Numbered from the stretch's first letter, positions 16,602 through 28,179 are shown. The stretch: 64,000 nt of DNA from Leifsonia sp. Root4 (GCF_001425085.1 NZ_LMDN01000002.1:645796-709795), one strand, 5' to 3'. Program-made: numbers and translations. Notes: generated by a model not told the origin, from the letters alone.

Positions 16602-17600
16602 TCAGACCCGGTCGGGGGCGGACCCAACTGCCGCGGCCCGGGCCGCTCCAGTAAAAGCGGGCACTACCCGTATGAGCACCACCATCCCGAGAAGCTCAAC
16701 GAGTGTCTGAGTGACGACCGCGAGTGGGGCAAGCGCAAACTCGACCGGTAGCGCCAAGGCCAGGGGCAGCACGACGAGTGAATTCCTTGTCGCGCCGCTG
16801 AAGATGAGCGCACGTGTTCCTGGCACGTCGAGCCGGGAGGCACGTCCCGCGAGAAGCCCGAGGAGCACCATGATGACAAGAAACGCCACGTAGAGCGGAA
16901 TCAGGCTGAGCAGCGACGCTATCTCGCTTCCCACCGCTGCGACTTGAGAGCCGATGACGACCGCCAGGGTCGCCATCATCAGCGGAACCATGAGTGATTG
17001 CATGGTCGCCTCGATAATTCGGCCCGCTCGGGCGCGGCGGCTGAGCCATTGCACGCCGGCTGCGGCGAGCATCGGCAGCACAATGAGGAACAGGAACGCT
17101 TCGAGGAATGGCGCCACCTCGAACAGGGCGACTGTTTCAGGGCCGGCGAAGAGGAGCAGGTAGAGCGGCAGCAGCAATATCTGCAACAGCATGAGCAGTG
17201 GGGTCGCGGCGAGGAGCCCGTCCTTCGACCCGCCAGCGAGGCCGGTGAACACAATCACGTAATCCACGCACGGTGTCAGAAGGACAAGGAGCACGCCGAC
17301 GAGAAGCGCCTTGTCACCCGCGACGAAACGCGACAGGCCAAACACGACGACAGGCACCACGAGGAAGTTCACGAAGAGCACTGTCGTCAAGAACCGGACA
17401 TCGCTGAACGCGCGGCGAACCCGGGTCAGCGGGACTCCGAGGAACGTCGCGAACAAGAGCAACCCAAGTATCGGGTTGATGCTCGCTGAAAGCACCGGCG
17501 CACTGCCGGGAATCAACCAACCGACCACGCCGCCGGCAACGATTGCCGCCAGGTAGAGCGCGACTTGGTGACGCTCCATGGCTTCAACGATTCGCGGCAT
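16602..17600 (-). CDS. ACR3/bile-acid-symporter-type arsenite efflux protein
   Basis: 332 residues and about ten hydrophobic helices. LVLLTPCVDYVIVFTGLAGGSKDGLLAATPLLM is the ACR3-like segment with the cysteine needed for arsenite transport, and the C-terminal ALIFSGATRNSLVVLPLALAL repeat half also fits the BART/ACR3 superfamily. It likely exports arsenite across the cytoplasmic membrane. Codon 8 (MERHQVAL) is an alternative start. Neighbours are the thioredoxin-like gene and the arsC remnant; no ArsR regulator is visible. Confidence 0.8.
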   Translation of the reverse strand: MPRIVEAMERHQVALYLAAIVAGGVVGWLIPGSAPVLSASINPILGLLLFATFLGVPLTRVRRAFSDVRFLTTVLFVNFLVVPVVVFGLSRFVAGDKALLVGVLLVLLTPCVDYVIVFTGLAGGSKDGLLAATPLLMLLQILLLPLYLLLFAGPETVALFEVAPFLEAFLFLIVLPMLAAAGVQWLSRRARAGRIIEATMQSLMVPLMMATLAVVIGSQVAAVGSEIASLLSLIPLYVAFLVIMVLLGLLAGRASRLDVPGTRALIFSGATRNSLVVLPLALALPVEFALAPLAVVTQTLVELLGMVVLIRVVPAFTGAARAAAVGSAPDRV

Positions 17601-17732
17601 GGTTCCAGCCTATTGGGGCGGGCGGAAGGTTCGAAGGGAAGGAAGCGGGCGTCACGACAACGCGACGGAACCGATGGGCGGCGGCACTGAATCGAGGCGT
17701 CACGGGTGCCAAGGTGGCTTCAAAACCCGCGA

Positions 17733-18377
17733 CTACGCAGCGCGGCGCAACTCGATACGCACGGACTTCCGCTTACGTCGGGCATTTCTGAGCCGGCGCA
17801 GCGCGGCGCGAATCAGCACGATGCTCTCTTTGATTTCGGCTCCATATGGAGGCACCTTGATTCCGGCAGCGCGCTGCCGCTCGCGCGCTGTCCACTTCCT
17901 CCACAAGGCCACCGACGAAGCAGCCGCCAGCCCGAGGCCGATGACGACTAGTGCAATCACCGCTAGCCAGGCGGCCCACTGTTCTGCGCTCACAACCTCC
18001 GAAGTGGACAGGGCACCTCGCGACCCCACATAGATGAAAAGGGCGCCAACAAACACGCCGTAGCCGAGAAGAAGTGCAGGGATGCCAGGGCGTCGGGCTT
18101 TGTCGGTGAATCCGCGGGCGTTCACTCGGATGACTTGTCGGAGTTCCCGCAGTTGGGTCTCGTGAAGCGCGCGCGCTGCTGGCTCGTCTAGACCCACGTC
18201 CATCCCACTGAGCTCGAGCGCCGCCATTGTCTCCAACAGCTGAGCGGCATCCGCAGCACGTTCCGCGTGACGACGCGTCGAAGCGCCGCGCAGGTACACC
18301 ACGATTGCGAGAAACAATGTGCAAACTGACGTCAACGCGAGGACTATGTTCGTGACAGATTCAACGGTCATGTGCAT
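17733..18377 (-). CDS. Hypothetical membrane protein (transposon cargo)
   Basis: 214 residues from the ATG at 18377; two codons later another Met is possible, and a longer reading up to 18455 lacks hydrophobic character. One N-terminal helix (NIVLALTSVCTLFLAIVVYL) is followed by a soluble segment of about 80 residues, then two helices (ALLLGYGVFVGALFIYVGS and WLAVIALVVIGLGLAAASSVAL) and a very basic tail. Family not recognised. It lies between the arsenic block and the SIR2 operon and could belong to either. Confidence 0.6.
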   Translation of the reverse strand: MHMTVESVTNIVLALTSVCTLFLAIVVYLRGASTRRHAERAADAAQLLETMAALELSGMDVGLDEPAARALHETQLRELRQVIRVNARGFTDKARRPGIPALLLGYGVFVGALFIYVGSRGALSTSEVVSAEQWAAWLAVIALVVIGLGLAAASSVALWRKWTARERQRAAGIKVPPYGAEIKESIVLIRAALRRLRNARRKRKSVRIELRRAA

Positions 18378-18494
18378 AGCTAAGCAGGTGACTTGGCGTG
18401 GCTGCAGCCGCGACCAACGCGGTGTAGGCGTCCATGGGGTTCGGTGGCCCTTCAAACCTAGATAGCTTGGTCCATCTACGCCAGTCCTCAGTGC

Positions 18495-20261
18495 TTAGCG
18501 GCGGCCGCTGAACTCATCCCGGAACGCGGAAAGCGTTGATTCCACGTCTTCGCCAAGGAGCGGCATCCAAGGCGACTCGGGGTTCCGACTCAGAGCTTCA
18601 AGGAACCGCTCTTCGCCACGAAGCTTGGCGCCACGGCCCCATCCGAAGTCCGGGACGAACTCGCCACCGGCAGGTCTCCACGACCCGTTCCCACCAATGA
18701 GGTGTTGCGCGAGCGCCATCCGATACTCAAATCCGTCACTAAGTTCGTCGTACTCGGACTCGTTTACGACGCCGGACAGGGGAGCTCGGAGCTCCGCGCG
18801 CAACAAGTGGCTTTGAGGCTCCTTCCATCGCGCTCCTTCCCATCGCTCCAATCTTTGAACGATGTCGGCGTCTAGAACTGACCACGGGTTCAGGGCGTTC
18901 ACGGCGAGCACATCGCCCTCAACTCCGTATCGCACCCGCCACCGCGGTTCCTGAAGAAGTCGAAGGAGCAACGCCTCGTCAGAGCGCTTGATAGCAACGA
19001 TTCCCATCGCACGCAGCGCGAGCAATGCGGGATAGTGCCGCAAATCGCGTAGCGCCGGGTTGTATGAGCCCGGTCCCACTCGGTTCGCATCAATCAACGT
19101 CTGCAGTGCATCGACCCAGAGGTCATGATGCGCTGGTTCGCCATGCATCGCCCCGGTGGCAAGTATCTGAATCGAAGGGACGGCGCTCCGAAAATGTGCG
19201 GAGAAGAGCTCATCAACGGTCTCGATTTCATCGAACACTACGGGAGAGTTCTCGGCGGATGTAGCGGTCTTTTCGACGGCGCTCATAACGAGGTCCCGCA
19301 AATCGACCCGACGAATCGGATTTGCGATGTAGCGTTTCACTCTGGCCAAGGCCATGGCGGTCGATACAGGTGGCTCTGAAAGCGATTCAAGTGCGACTAC
19401 GCGCTCATGAAGTGCCGTGAAGAGTTCGTCCGCGGTACTTGCTGCCACGCGCTGGCCACCGCGTGCTGCCAGGAGACGGCTTGGAACCTCTCCATTACTG
19501 CTCCGGGCATCCCAGTAAACGGGATAGCGGCGACTGCGCGCAGCTTGAGCATGGCGCGTAAGTGCAACATCCCATTCTGCGGACCAGCCAGAAACGATGA
19601 GTCCGTACTCCTCGAACACTCGCTTGACAACCTTGCGAAGCCCAGTGGGATACTCGCCAAGCTCCTCGTGGGTGTTTCGCATCCCCAGTTCCGCGTAGTC
19701 GCCATTCACTTTGATGACGGTAGCCACGGCGTGCTGAAGGGGAATCATCCCTGTGGCACCTTCTGCGGTCGAAATGACCTGGGGCGAGATTCCCACATCT
19801 TCCAATGCGCGCTCCGCGAGTCGGTCGAAGTTCGTCGTCACGATGACTCGGACATATCCGGCCTTGACGAGTTCGGCGATTGCGCGATGCGCCGCTGTCG
19901 GTACCTTTAGGCCCTGCTCGAGCTCCGCTTCGTCAGGTTCAAAGTATCGGGCAAGCAAGCCACGGCGAGCCCCAGCAGTTTGGCCTGTCTCTGCAAGTAG
20001 CGCCGAGTAACCGAGGTGTACTTCTGGGCGGTTTGCAGCCCACCACTCCTCGACCTCGTCATCAGTATCCAGGGCGGCACCAGTCGGAGTAGTCGCAGTC
20101 GCGATACGGCGCACCAGGTCTTTTACTACGCCCCAACCCGTGGGAATCCCAGCCCCGGTTGACACACCTGACCCCAGGAGGACCGCAAACACACCCGGCT
20201 GGGCTTGAACGTTGACCGCCATAGAAACTGACGGGTCGAAAACAGTGGTCAGCGAGGTCAA
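18495..20261 (-). CDS. SIR2-like domain protein (probable phage-defence effector)
   Basis: 588 residues. N-terminal SIR2-like Rossmann domain: LLGSGVSTGAGIPTGWG (about 29-44) and VIVTTNFDRL (139-148) bind NAD in this family. EYGLIVSGWSAEWD is also typical. Where relatives read KVHGDY, this protein has KVNGDY (Asn186, codon AAT), so the catalytic His appears replaced. The C-terminal ~300 residues are helical and unassigned. The TTG at 20261 has GAGGG upstream; an ATG at 20222 is an alternative. SIR2 effectors in several defence systems deplete NAD upon infection. It is last gene of a three-gene operon with an unknown protein and an HTH regulator. Confidence 0.82.
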   Translation of the reverse strand: MTSLTTVFDPSVSMAVNVQAQPGVFAVLLGSGVSTGAGIPTGWGVVKDLVRRIATATTPTGAALDTDDEVEEWWAANRPEVHLGYSALLAETGQTAGARRGLLARYFEPDEAELEQGLKVPTAAHRAIAELVKAGYVRVIVTTNFDRLAERALEDVGISPQVISTAEGATGMIPLQHAVATVIKVNGDYAELGMRNTHEELGEYPTGLRKVVKRVFEEYGLIVSGWSAEWDVALTRHAQAARSRRYPVYWDARSSNGEVPSRLLAARGGQRVAASTADELFTALHERVVALESLSEPPVSTAMALARVKRYIANPIRRVDLRDLVMSAVEKTATSAENSPVVFDEIETVDELFSAHFRSAVPSIQILATGAMHGEPAHHDLWVDALQTLIDANRVGPGSYNPALRDLRHYPALLALRAMGIVAIKRSDEALLLRLLQEPRWRVRYGVEGDVLAVNALNPWSVLDADIVQRLERWEGARWKEPQSHLLRAELRAPLSGVVNESEYDELSDGFEYRMALAQHLIGGNGSWRPAGGEFVPDFGWGRGAKLRGEERFLEALSRNPESPWMPLLGEDVESTLSAFRDEFSGRR

Positions 20262-20304
20262 GACTCGACCCTCAGCTCAGTATCCCTGTGCCCCGGTGCC
20301 GCGG

Positions 20305-21099
20305 TCATGCCCGCTGCGTTTCCTCGGCCGGCGCCGCCAGCTCGACTGGCAACTGGCCGAGCGCAAGGATGTCGGCAAGGTCAGAACCGATAGCCTGAGT
20401 TCCCTGCCGGACTTGCACCAGGGCATTGATGACCTGACCCAATCTGACGATTGCGTCGAAGAACCTCGGGCGCTGCACGAGGGCTTCTCGAAGGCCCAAA
20501 TCGCGGACAACTCGACCCGTCATGCGGTCATGCTCGAGCAGTACTGCGCCAACCCCAGTCACCCGCAAGAGGCCAATAGCCCTGAGAATTGCAGTTGCGT
20601 ACTCGAAAATGATGCGACGAACGCCCGAGTCAAGACCATCCGCATCCTCCACCGTTCGAAGGAGCTCCTCCGCCAAGCTTCGCATCTCTGCAAGGCTGTC
20701 GAGCGGAATCTCAGCGTCGGAAAGTCCGCTGTTGTTGAGCATGTGGCTGCAAGTCTCCAACATCACCAGAGCGGTCGCTGGCACCATACCGGCGAACTCT
20801 CCGCTGCCGGATGTGAGGTTGGCAGAACGCGCCATGGCGGGCTCCGCATCAGTAAGTCCGCTGAGGAGCAGCTCGTGAGGCACTAAGGGGTTTTGCAGAC
20901 CGTTCACGGCTTCGCGGACTTGGCCAGGAAGTGCAAGCAGCTCGGCCACCCCACTGAAGAACTCAGCATTGGGTTCCGGCGCAACGTCAAGATACTGCGC
21001 CCATAGCTCCAGCATTGACCGGCCGTGAGCCGCGTGTTGGTGCGCGTAGGACAGGAACAGCCAAAGCCGCCCCGCCGGATTTCGCAGGTGCTCGTCCAT
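20305..21099 (-). CDS. Hypothetical helical protein, partner of the SIR2 protein
   Basis: 264 residues, family not recognised, almost entirely predicted helix and without transmembrane segments or cysteine motifs. It starts 20 bp after the HTH gene with GAGGGGG 5 nt upstream, and ends 43 bp before the SIR2 gene, so the three are probably cotranscribed. A soluble partner next to a SIR2 effector suggests a sensor or regulator subunit of a defence complex (inference from context only). Confidence 0.65.
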   Translation of the reverse strand: MDEHLRNPAGRLWLFLSYAHQHAAHGRSMLELWAQYLDVAPEPNAEFFSGVAELLALPGQVREAVNGLQNPLVPHELLLSGLTDAEPAMARSANLTSGSGEFAGMVPATALVMLETCSHMLNNSGLSDAEIPLDSLAEMRSLAEELLRTVEDADGLDSGVRRIIFEYATAILRAIGLLRVTGVGAVLLEHDRMTGRVVRDLGLREALVQRPRFFDAIVRLGQVINALVQVRQGTQAIGSDLADILALGQLPVELAAPAEETQRA

Positions 21100-21119
21100 C
21101 TATTCCCCCTCGTCGATTC

Positions 21120-21395
21120 CTACGACCTAGCGCGCGGCCAGAGCTCAGTGTTCAGCCCGCGCTCAAGATGTGAGATGGTCCAGGCGTCTGGCCAGCTCTT
21201 CCCGTTGAGCGCATTCAGAACCGTCACGTGGCTGAGTCCACATTCTGCGGCAACGGACCTCACGCTGTTGCCACCGATGGCACTTCGCACGTTCAGAGCA
21301 AACTGACGAACGACCTCTGCGCTCGGGTTGTCCGAAGGATTCTCCGGCCAACCCGTGCACAGCTCGAACGGTAGAGGTCGCTTCACATTCGCCAT
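21120..21395 (-). CDS. Small HTH regulator of the SIR2 cargo operon
   Basis: 91 residues. VVRQFALNVRSAIGGNSVRSVAAECGLSHVTVLNALNGKSWP is a Cro/C1-type helix-turn-helix region. GGGAGG lies 6 nt before the ATG. It is the first gene of the operon with the 264-residue protein and the SIR2 protein and is adjacent to the transposon right end. It is about 55 % identical over 60 residues to the host protein at 5086..5370. Probably an autoregulator of the defence module. Confidence 0.72.
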   Translation of the reverse strand: MANVKRPLPFELCTGWPENPSDNPSAEVVRQFALNVRSAIGGNSVRSVAAECGLSHVTVLNALNGKSWPDAWTISHLERGLNTELWPRARS

Positions 21396-21510
21396 TCGCG
21401 CCTCCCCTCTCCGCGAACGACATGCTCAATTGCAATATGCACCTTGAGCATCCCTTCGTTCGAACGAGCGAGTTGGGTGATGAGCGTGGTCGTTCTACGC
21501 CGACGGGCTA

Positions 21511-21576
21511 CTGACAAGTACCGCGCGAAAACTGACATCTAATTCGCGAAACTGACAACTAAATCGCGAAACGACA
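21511..21576. repeat. Transposon right end with three abutting TnsB-type repeats
   Basis: Three copies of CTGACA...CGCGAAA lie back to back at 21511..21531, 21532..21551 and 21552..21571, inverted relative to the left-end copies. The element ends CGACA at 21576. Closely packed repeats at one end and spaced repeats at the other reproduce the asymmetry of Tn7 right and left ends. Confidence 0.88.
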
Positions 21577-21581
21577 CTTTC
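21577..21581. repeat. Target-site duplication, right copy (CTTTC)
   Basis: Exact copy of 6710..6714, immediately after the right terminus and 15 bp from the nrdF stop codon at 21596..21598. Confidence 0.92.
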
Positions 21582-21595
21582 GTGTAATTCGGTGA

Positions 21596-24784
<3,189 letters not shown>

Positions 24785-24785
<1 letters not shown>

Positions 24786-25204
24786 CAATGAGACGCTGTC
24801 GCCAGTTGTTCCGACCAAAACGAGTCCAATCCTTCGTGGACGATATTCACATCGTCCGGTGTTCCGAATACTTCAAATCTGTACAGCTGCGGCACGTTGC
24901 ACTTTGCCGCAATGATGTCTCCGGCCAGGCCATAGCCTGTTCCGAAGTTGGTGTTTCCTGCCGCGATGACACCGCGCAGCAGCATCCGGTTGTTCTCGTC
25001 GTTGAGAAAACGGATGACCTGCTTGGGCACGGCACCCTTGCCATCGCCGCCCCCGTAAGTGGGAAGGACGAGAACGTAGGGCTCCGTGGCCTGCAACGGT
25101 GCATCGCTGGGGTACAGCGGGATCCGATCGGCCGGGAGGCCGAGCTTCTGCATGAATCGGTGCGTGTTGCCCGAAACGCTGGAGAAGTAGACCAGATTGG
25201 CCAT
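24785..25204 (-). CDS. nrdI: NrdI flavodoxin-like ribonucleotide reductase activator
   Basis: 139 residues from [17 protein letters not shown]; an upstream in-frame extension is histidine-rich and unlike the family. SSVSGNT is the FMN phosphate loop, and LVLPTYGGG and NTNFGTGYG are NrdI signatures. NrdI delivers the oxidant needed to assemble the dimanganese-tyrosyl radical in NrdF. Its stop overlaps the nrdE start. Confidence 0.94.
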
Positions 25205-25334
25205 GGGATCATCCCCTCTCGGTAGGCCGAATGGGTTGTGTTCGCTGTGATTGTGGGCGTGACCCAAGCGCCGAGACTCTACTCGGTGCCGGCGTGCCCG
25301 GATGCCGCAATGCGGCGGTTCTCGGAATCGAGAC

Positions 25335-25568
25335 CTACGCGAGACGCGAGGCGAGCTCCGAAATCTTGTCGGGGCGGAAGCCCGACCAGTGGTCTTCGTC
25401 GGTGATCACGACGGGCGCCTGCAGGTAGCCCAACTCCTTGACGGCTGCGAGCGCATTCTCGTCGACCGACAGGTCCAGAACCTCGTACTCGATACCCTGC
25501 TTGTCGAGGGCGCGATACGTCGCCGTGCACTGCACGCACGAAGGCTTGGTGTAGACCGTTACAGTCAT
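25335..25568 (-). CDS. nrdH: NrdH glutaredoxin-like redoxin
   Basis: 77 residues with the CVQC active site ([14 protein letters not shown]), the conserved APVV cis-proline strand and the WSGFRPDKI ending typical of NrdH. It is a glutaredoxin-like protein reduced by thioredoxin reductase that recycles the NrdE cysteines. First gene of nrdHIEF, followed by a 130-bp gap before nrdI. Confidence 0.95.
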   Translation of the reverse strand: MTVTVYTKPSCVQCTATYRALDKQGIEYEVLDLSVDENALAAVKELGYLQAPVVITDEDHWSGFRPDKISELASRLA

Positions 25569-25621
25569 CGATTTCCCCTTAGTTTTGTACGAAGTCCGCG
25601 CTGTTTTGCCGACACCTCAAT

Positions 25622-25668
25622 ACTACATCTAGTGCTCCCCGATGGGAACAGCCACTAGATGATGTAGT
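25622..25668 (-). promoter_or_regulatory. Pair of NrdR-type boxes upstream of nrdH
   Basis: ACTACATCTAGTGCT (25622..25636) and CACTAGATGATGTAGT (25653..25668) both resemble the NrdR box (acaCwAtATaTwGtgt) and are arranged about 31 bp apart, three helical turns. NrdR is the ATP/dATP-sensing repressor of ribonucleotide reductase genes. It probably controls the nrdHIEF promoter here; nrdR itself is not in the window. Confidence 0.72.
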
Positions 25669-25681
25669 TACATTTATGTAG

Positions 25682-25801
25682 TTATCCACCGGTTACTCAC
25701 CGGTTCTCAACAGGCTCGGCGAGCAAGTTCGGCCTGTTTCCGCGCCTCGGCCGAGGCTTATCCACAGCCCCCCATTTGGGAAACTGTTTGCCTGTGGAAA
25801 G
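25682..25801. promoter_or_regulatory. Cluster of DnaA-box-like sites between nrdH and lacI
   Basis: A perfect DnaA box TTATCCACA at 25758..25766, TTATCCACC at 25682..25690, and a weaker inverted site TGTGGAAAG at 25793..25801 lie in the 360-bp region before nrdH. Otherwise this gap holds only the NrdR boxes and no gene. DnaA control of nrd genes is known from E. coli; here it is an inference. Confidence 0.4.
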
Positions 25802-25928
25802 CTTCCCGGCGTGTCGCGTTCGACGGTCGTTGACCACAGGATCGTGTGCTGCTATGGCCACTCTGACAGCACCCTCCGACACCCGTTTTCGCGCTGATTC
25901 CCGGCGCCCGGGAGCGCGCCACCAGCGA

Positions 25929-26960
25929 CTACGGGCGCGGCGAGCGGGGCGGGGCGGTGCTCTCGCGCTCGATGAGCTCCGGCACACGGGGCGCGACGGC
26001 CGGAGGCGACTCGTCGTCGCGCAGTGCCGCCAGCACCGTGGCCATGGTGTCGCGGCCGAGGGACTCGAAGTCCTGTCGCATTGTCGTCAGAGGCGGCGCG
26101 AAGTGCTCGGCCTCTGGGATGTCATCGAATCCGATGACGCTGACGTCGCCGGGAACGCCGCGCCCGGCCGCGGAGAGCGCGTGATAGACGCCGAGGCTCA
26201 TCTGGTCGTTCGCCACGAACACCGCGGTCATGTCGGCATCGCGCGCCAGCTCTGTGCCGAAGCGGTACCCACTGGCCGGGGTCCAGTCCCCCTCGAACGC
26301 CTCCTGAGCGACCAGCCCCTGCTCTGCCATGACGTCGCGCCATCCACGATGGCGTTCCATGGCATCCATCGACGCCATCGGGCCCGAGATGTGGCGAATC
26401 TCGCGGTGCCCGAGCTCGATCAGGCGCTCGACGGCGATGCGGGCGCCCTGGTACTGATCGAGCGACACCCGGTGGAAGCCGACGTTGCCCTGCGAGGCGA
26501 TCGCGATCAGCGGCACGCCGAGCTCGAGCCCATTGACCGACTCCACGGCATCCCGGTCGGTCGCGATCAACACGATCGCCTCGACGTTCTGCCGCAGCAG
26601 CATCTCGACGGCTCCACGCATTGTTGCGGCATCCGTCTTGAGCATGCTCGCCATGCTCACGGCGTAGCGGGCCTCTCGCGCGGCCTCGTTGAAGTAGAGC
26701 GCCATGCTCGCCGGGCCGTAGTCCGGGCGGCCGGCCGAGATGAGCCCGAGGGTGCGCGAGCGCCGGGTGACGAGTGCCCGCGCGGCCGGGGACGGCACGT
26801 AGCGCAACTGCTTGATGGCCTGCTCAACGCGCAGGCGCGTGGCCGGGCGCACATTCGGCAGCTCGTTGAGCACCCGGGAGACCGTCTGGTGCGAGACCCC
26901 GGCCAGGCGTGCGACGTCGAAGATGTTGGCGACGCGCGCCTTCTCATCGTCAGTGCTCAC
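25929..26960 (-). CDS. LacI-family transcriptional regulator
   Basis: 343 residues from a GTG. The N-terminal LacI HTH and hinge are textbook: ANIFDVARLAGVSHQTVSRVLN and PSPAARALVTRRSRTLG. A periplasmic-binding-type sensor domain follows, with IGFDDIPEAEHFAPPLTTM near the end. It lies just downstream of the YtfQRT-YjfF transporter genes on the same strand and is the probable regulator of that operon through TGTGAGCGCTCACA-type sites. Similar to the second LacI at 37736..38887. Confidence 0.92.
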   Translation of the reverse strand: MSTDDEKARVANIFDVARLAGVSHQTVSRVLNELPNVRPATRLRVEQAIKQLRYVPSPAARALVTRRSRTLGLISAGRPDYGPASMALYFNEAAREARYAVSMASMLKTDAATMRGAVEMLLRQNVEAIVLIATDRDAVESVNGLELGVPLIAIASQGNVGFHRVSLDQYQGARIAVERLIELGHREIRHISGPMASMDAMERHRGWRDVMAEQGLVAQEAFEGDWTPASGYRFGTELARDADMTAVFVANDQMSLGVYHALSAAGRGVPGDVSVIGFDDIPEAEHFAPPLTTMRQDFESLGRDTMATVLAALRDDESPPAVAPRVPELIERESTAPPRSPRP

Positions 26961-27060
26961 CGGCCCGCGGCTCCTGCCTTGTGAGTCTCACCCACATCGT
27001 TGTCGCTCTCATTATGTCGTTTCGCGGCGGGCCGCCCGTGCATCCGCGTCGCGTGCCCGG

Positions 27061-28179
27061 CTAGCGGCGCCTGGCGGTGAGCACCTTCTGCAGGATGATG
27101 AAGACGAGCAGCAGCGCTCCGATGAAGATCTTGGTCCACCACGAGCTGAGGGTGCCCTCGAAGGTGATGATCGTCTGGATGACGCCGAGCACCAGCACGC
27201 CCAGAACCGAACCGAGCACGAATCCGTAGCCACCCGTGAGCAGGGTGCCGCCGATCACGACCGCGGCGATCGCGTCGAGCTCGGTGCCGACCGCAGTCAG
27301 GCTGTACCCAGAGAGCGTATAGAAGGTGAACAGCACGCCGGCGACGCCGGAGCAGAACCCGCTGATGATGTAGACGAGCACCTTGGTGCGCGCAACGGGC
27401 AGGCCCATGAGCATGCCGGAGTGCTCGCTGCCGCCGAGCGCGTACACCGTGCGGCCGAAGCGGGTGTACCCCAGCACGAAGACGGCCACCACGACGACGA
27501 CGAGCGCGATGATCACGCTGGGCGTCACGCTGAGCCCGCCGCCCAGCGGGATCCGGGTCTGTGCGAATGCCACGAAGAAGGGGTCGACGATCGAGATCGA
27601 GTCCTTGCTGATCACGTAGCAGAGCCCGCGCGCCAGGAACATCGCCGCCAGTGTCGCTATGAAGGGTTGCACCTTGAACACGTGGATCATCAGCCCGACG
27701 AGCAGCCCGAGCAGCGAGGTGAGCACGAGGATCAGCGGGATCACGACCCCGGGTGACCAGCCGCTCTGGAGCAGGCTGGCGGCGATCATCGTCGAGAGGG
27801 CCACGACGGCGCCGACCGAGAGGTCGATGCCGCCCGTGATGATCACGAACGTCATGCCGACGGCGAGAACGATCAGGTAGGCGTTGTCGACCAGGAGGTT
27901 GAGGAAGACCTGACCGGAGAGGAAGCCGCGGTAGCGCAGGCCACCGGCCAGGAACACGGCGACGAAGAGAATCAGCGTGACGAGCACCGGGCCGTACTTC
28001 GGGCTGCCGAAGGTGTCCCGGATGCCGCTGAGCACGTGGATCATGTCGAAACGCGTCCGCCGGCCGCCTGCCCCTCCGCCTGCCCTTCCGCCGGAGCGGC
28101 GTCCTCCGCCGGGTGTGGAGCCGCCGCCGGACGTGCCGCCCGTGCGGGGCTCTGTCGTAGTGGGAGCGAGACTCGTCAT
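27061..28179 (-). CDS. yjfF: Sugar ABC transporter permease (YjfF-like)
   Basis: 372 residues from the ATG overlapping the stop of the previous permease (ATGA). An unusually Gly/Ser/Arg-rich N-terminal stretch of about 40 residues precedes the membrane part. VGMTFVIITGGIDLSVGAVVAL and the IGGTLLTGGYGFVLGSVLG loop are signatures of RbsC-type sugar permeases. Partner of the YtfT-like protein in a galactofuranose-type importer. A longer open frame through the neighbour is rejected as readthrough. Confidence 0.88.
   Translation of the reverse strand: MTSLAPTTTEPRTGGTSGGGSTPGGGRRSGGRAGGGAGGRRTRFDMIHVLSGIRDTFGSPKYGPVLVTLILFVAVFLAGGLRYRGFLSGQVFLNLLVDNAYLIVLAVGMTFVIITGGIDLSVGAVVALSTMIAASLLQSGWSPGVVIPLILVLTSLLGLLVGLMIHVFKVQPFIATLAAMFLARGLCYVISKDSISIVDPFFVAFAQTRIPLGGGLSVTPSVIIALVVVVVAVFVLGYTRFGRTVYALGGSEHSGMLMGLPVARTKVLVYIISGFCSGVAGVLFTFYTLSGYSLTAVGTELDAIAAVVIGGTLLTGGYGFVLGSVLGVLVLGVIQTIITFEGTLSSWWTKIFIGALLLVFIILQKVLTARRR

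Larger units (their letters stand above)
6715..21576 (-). mobile_element. Tn7-like transposon inserted downstream of nrdF (14,862 bp)
   Basis: The element begins TGTCG and ends CGACA. The 25-bp termini are inverted repeats with only two mismatches (6715..6739 against 21552..21576). Each end has three copies of a roughly 20-bp motif, and the element is flanked by the 5-bp duplication CTTTC. It encodes TnsA, TnsB, TnsC and TniQ in one minus-strand operon plus a fifth gene. Cargo lies between tnsA and the right end: a pair of related small proteins, arsenic-type genes with a truncated arsC, a membrane protein and an HTH/unknown/SIR2 operon. Base composition is visibly lower in GC than the host. 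The right end lies 19 nt from the nrdF stop codon, like Tn7 relative to glmS. All transposition genes look intact, so the element may be active. Confidence 0.95.

Noticed and set aside
6715-21576. Possible CRISPR-associated transposon (CAST)
   Set aside because: No Cas12k or Cascade genes and no CRISPR repeats; targeting is more simply explained by the large TniQ.
25682-25801. Possible origin of replication (DnaA boxes)
   Set aside because: No dnaA, dnaN or gyrase genes nearby, few boxes and no AT-rich unwinding region.
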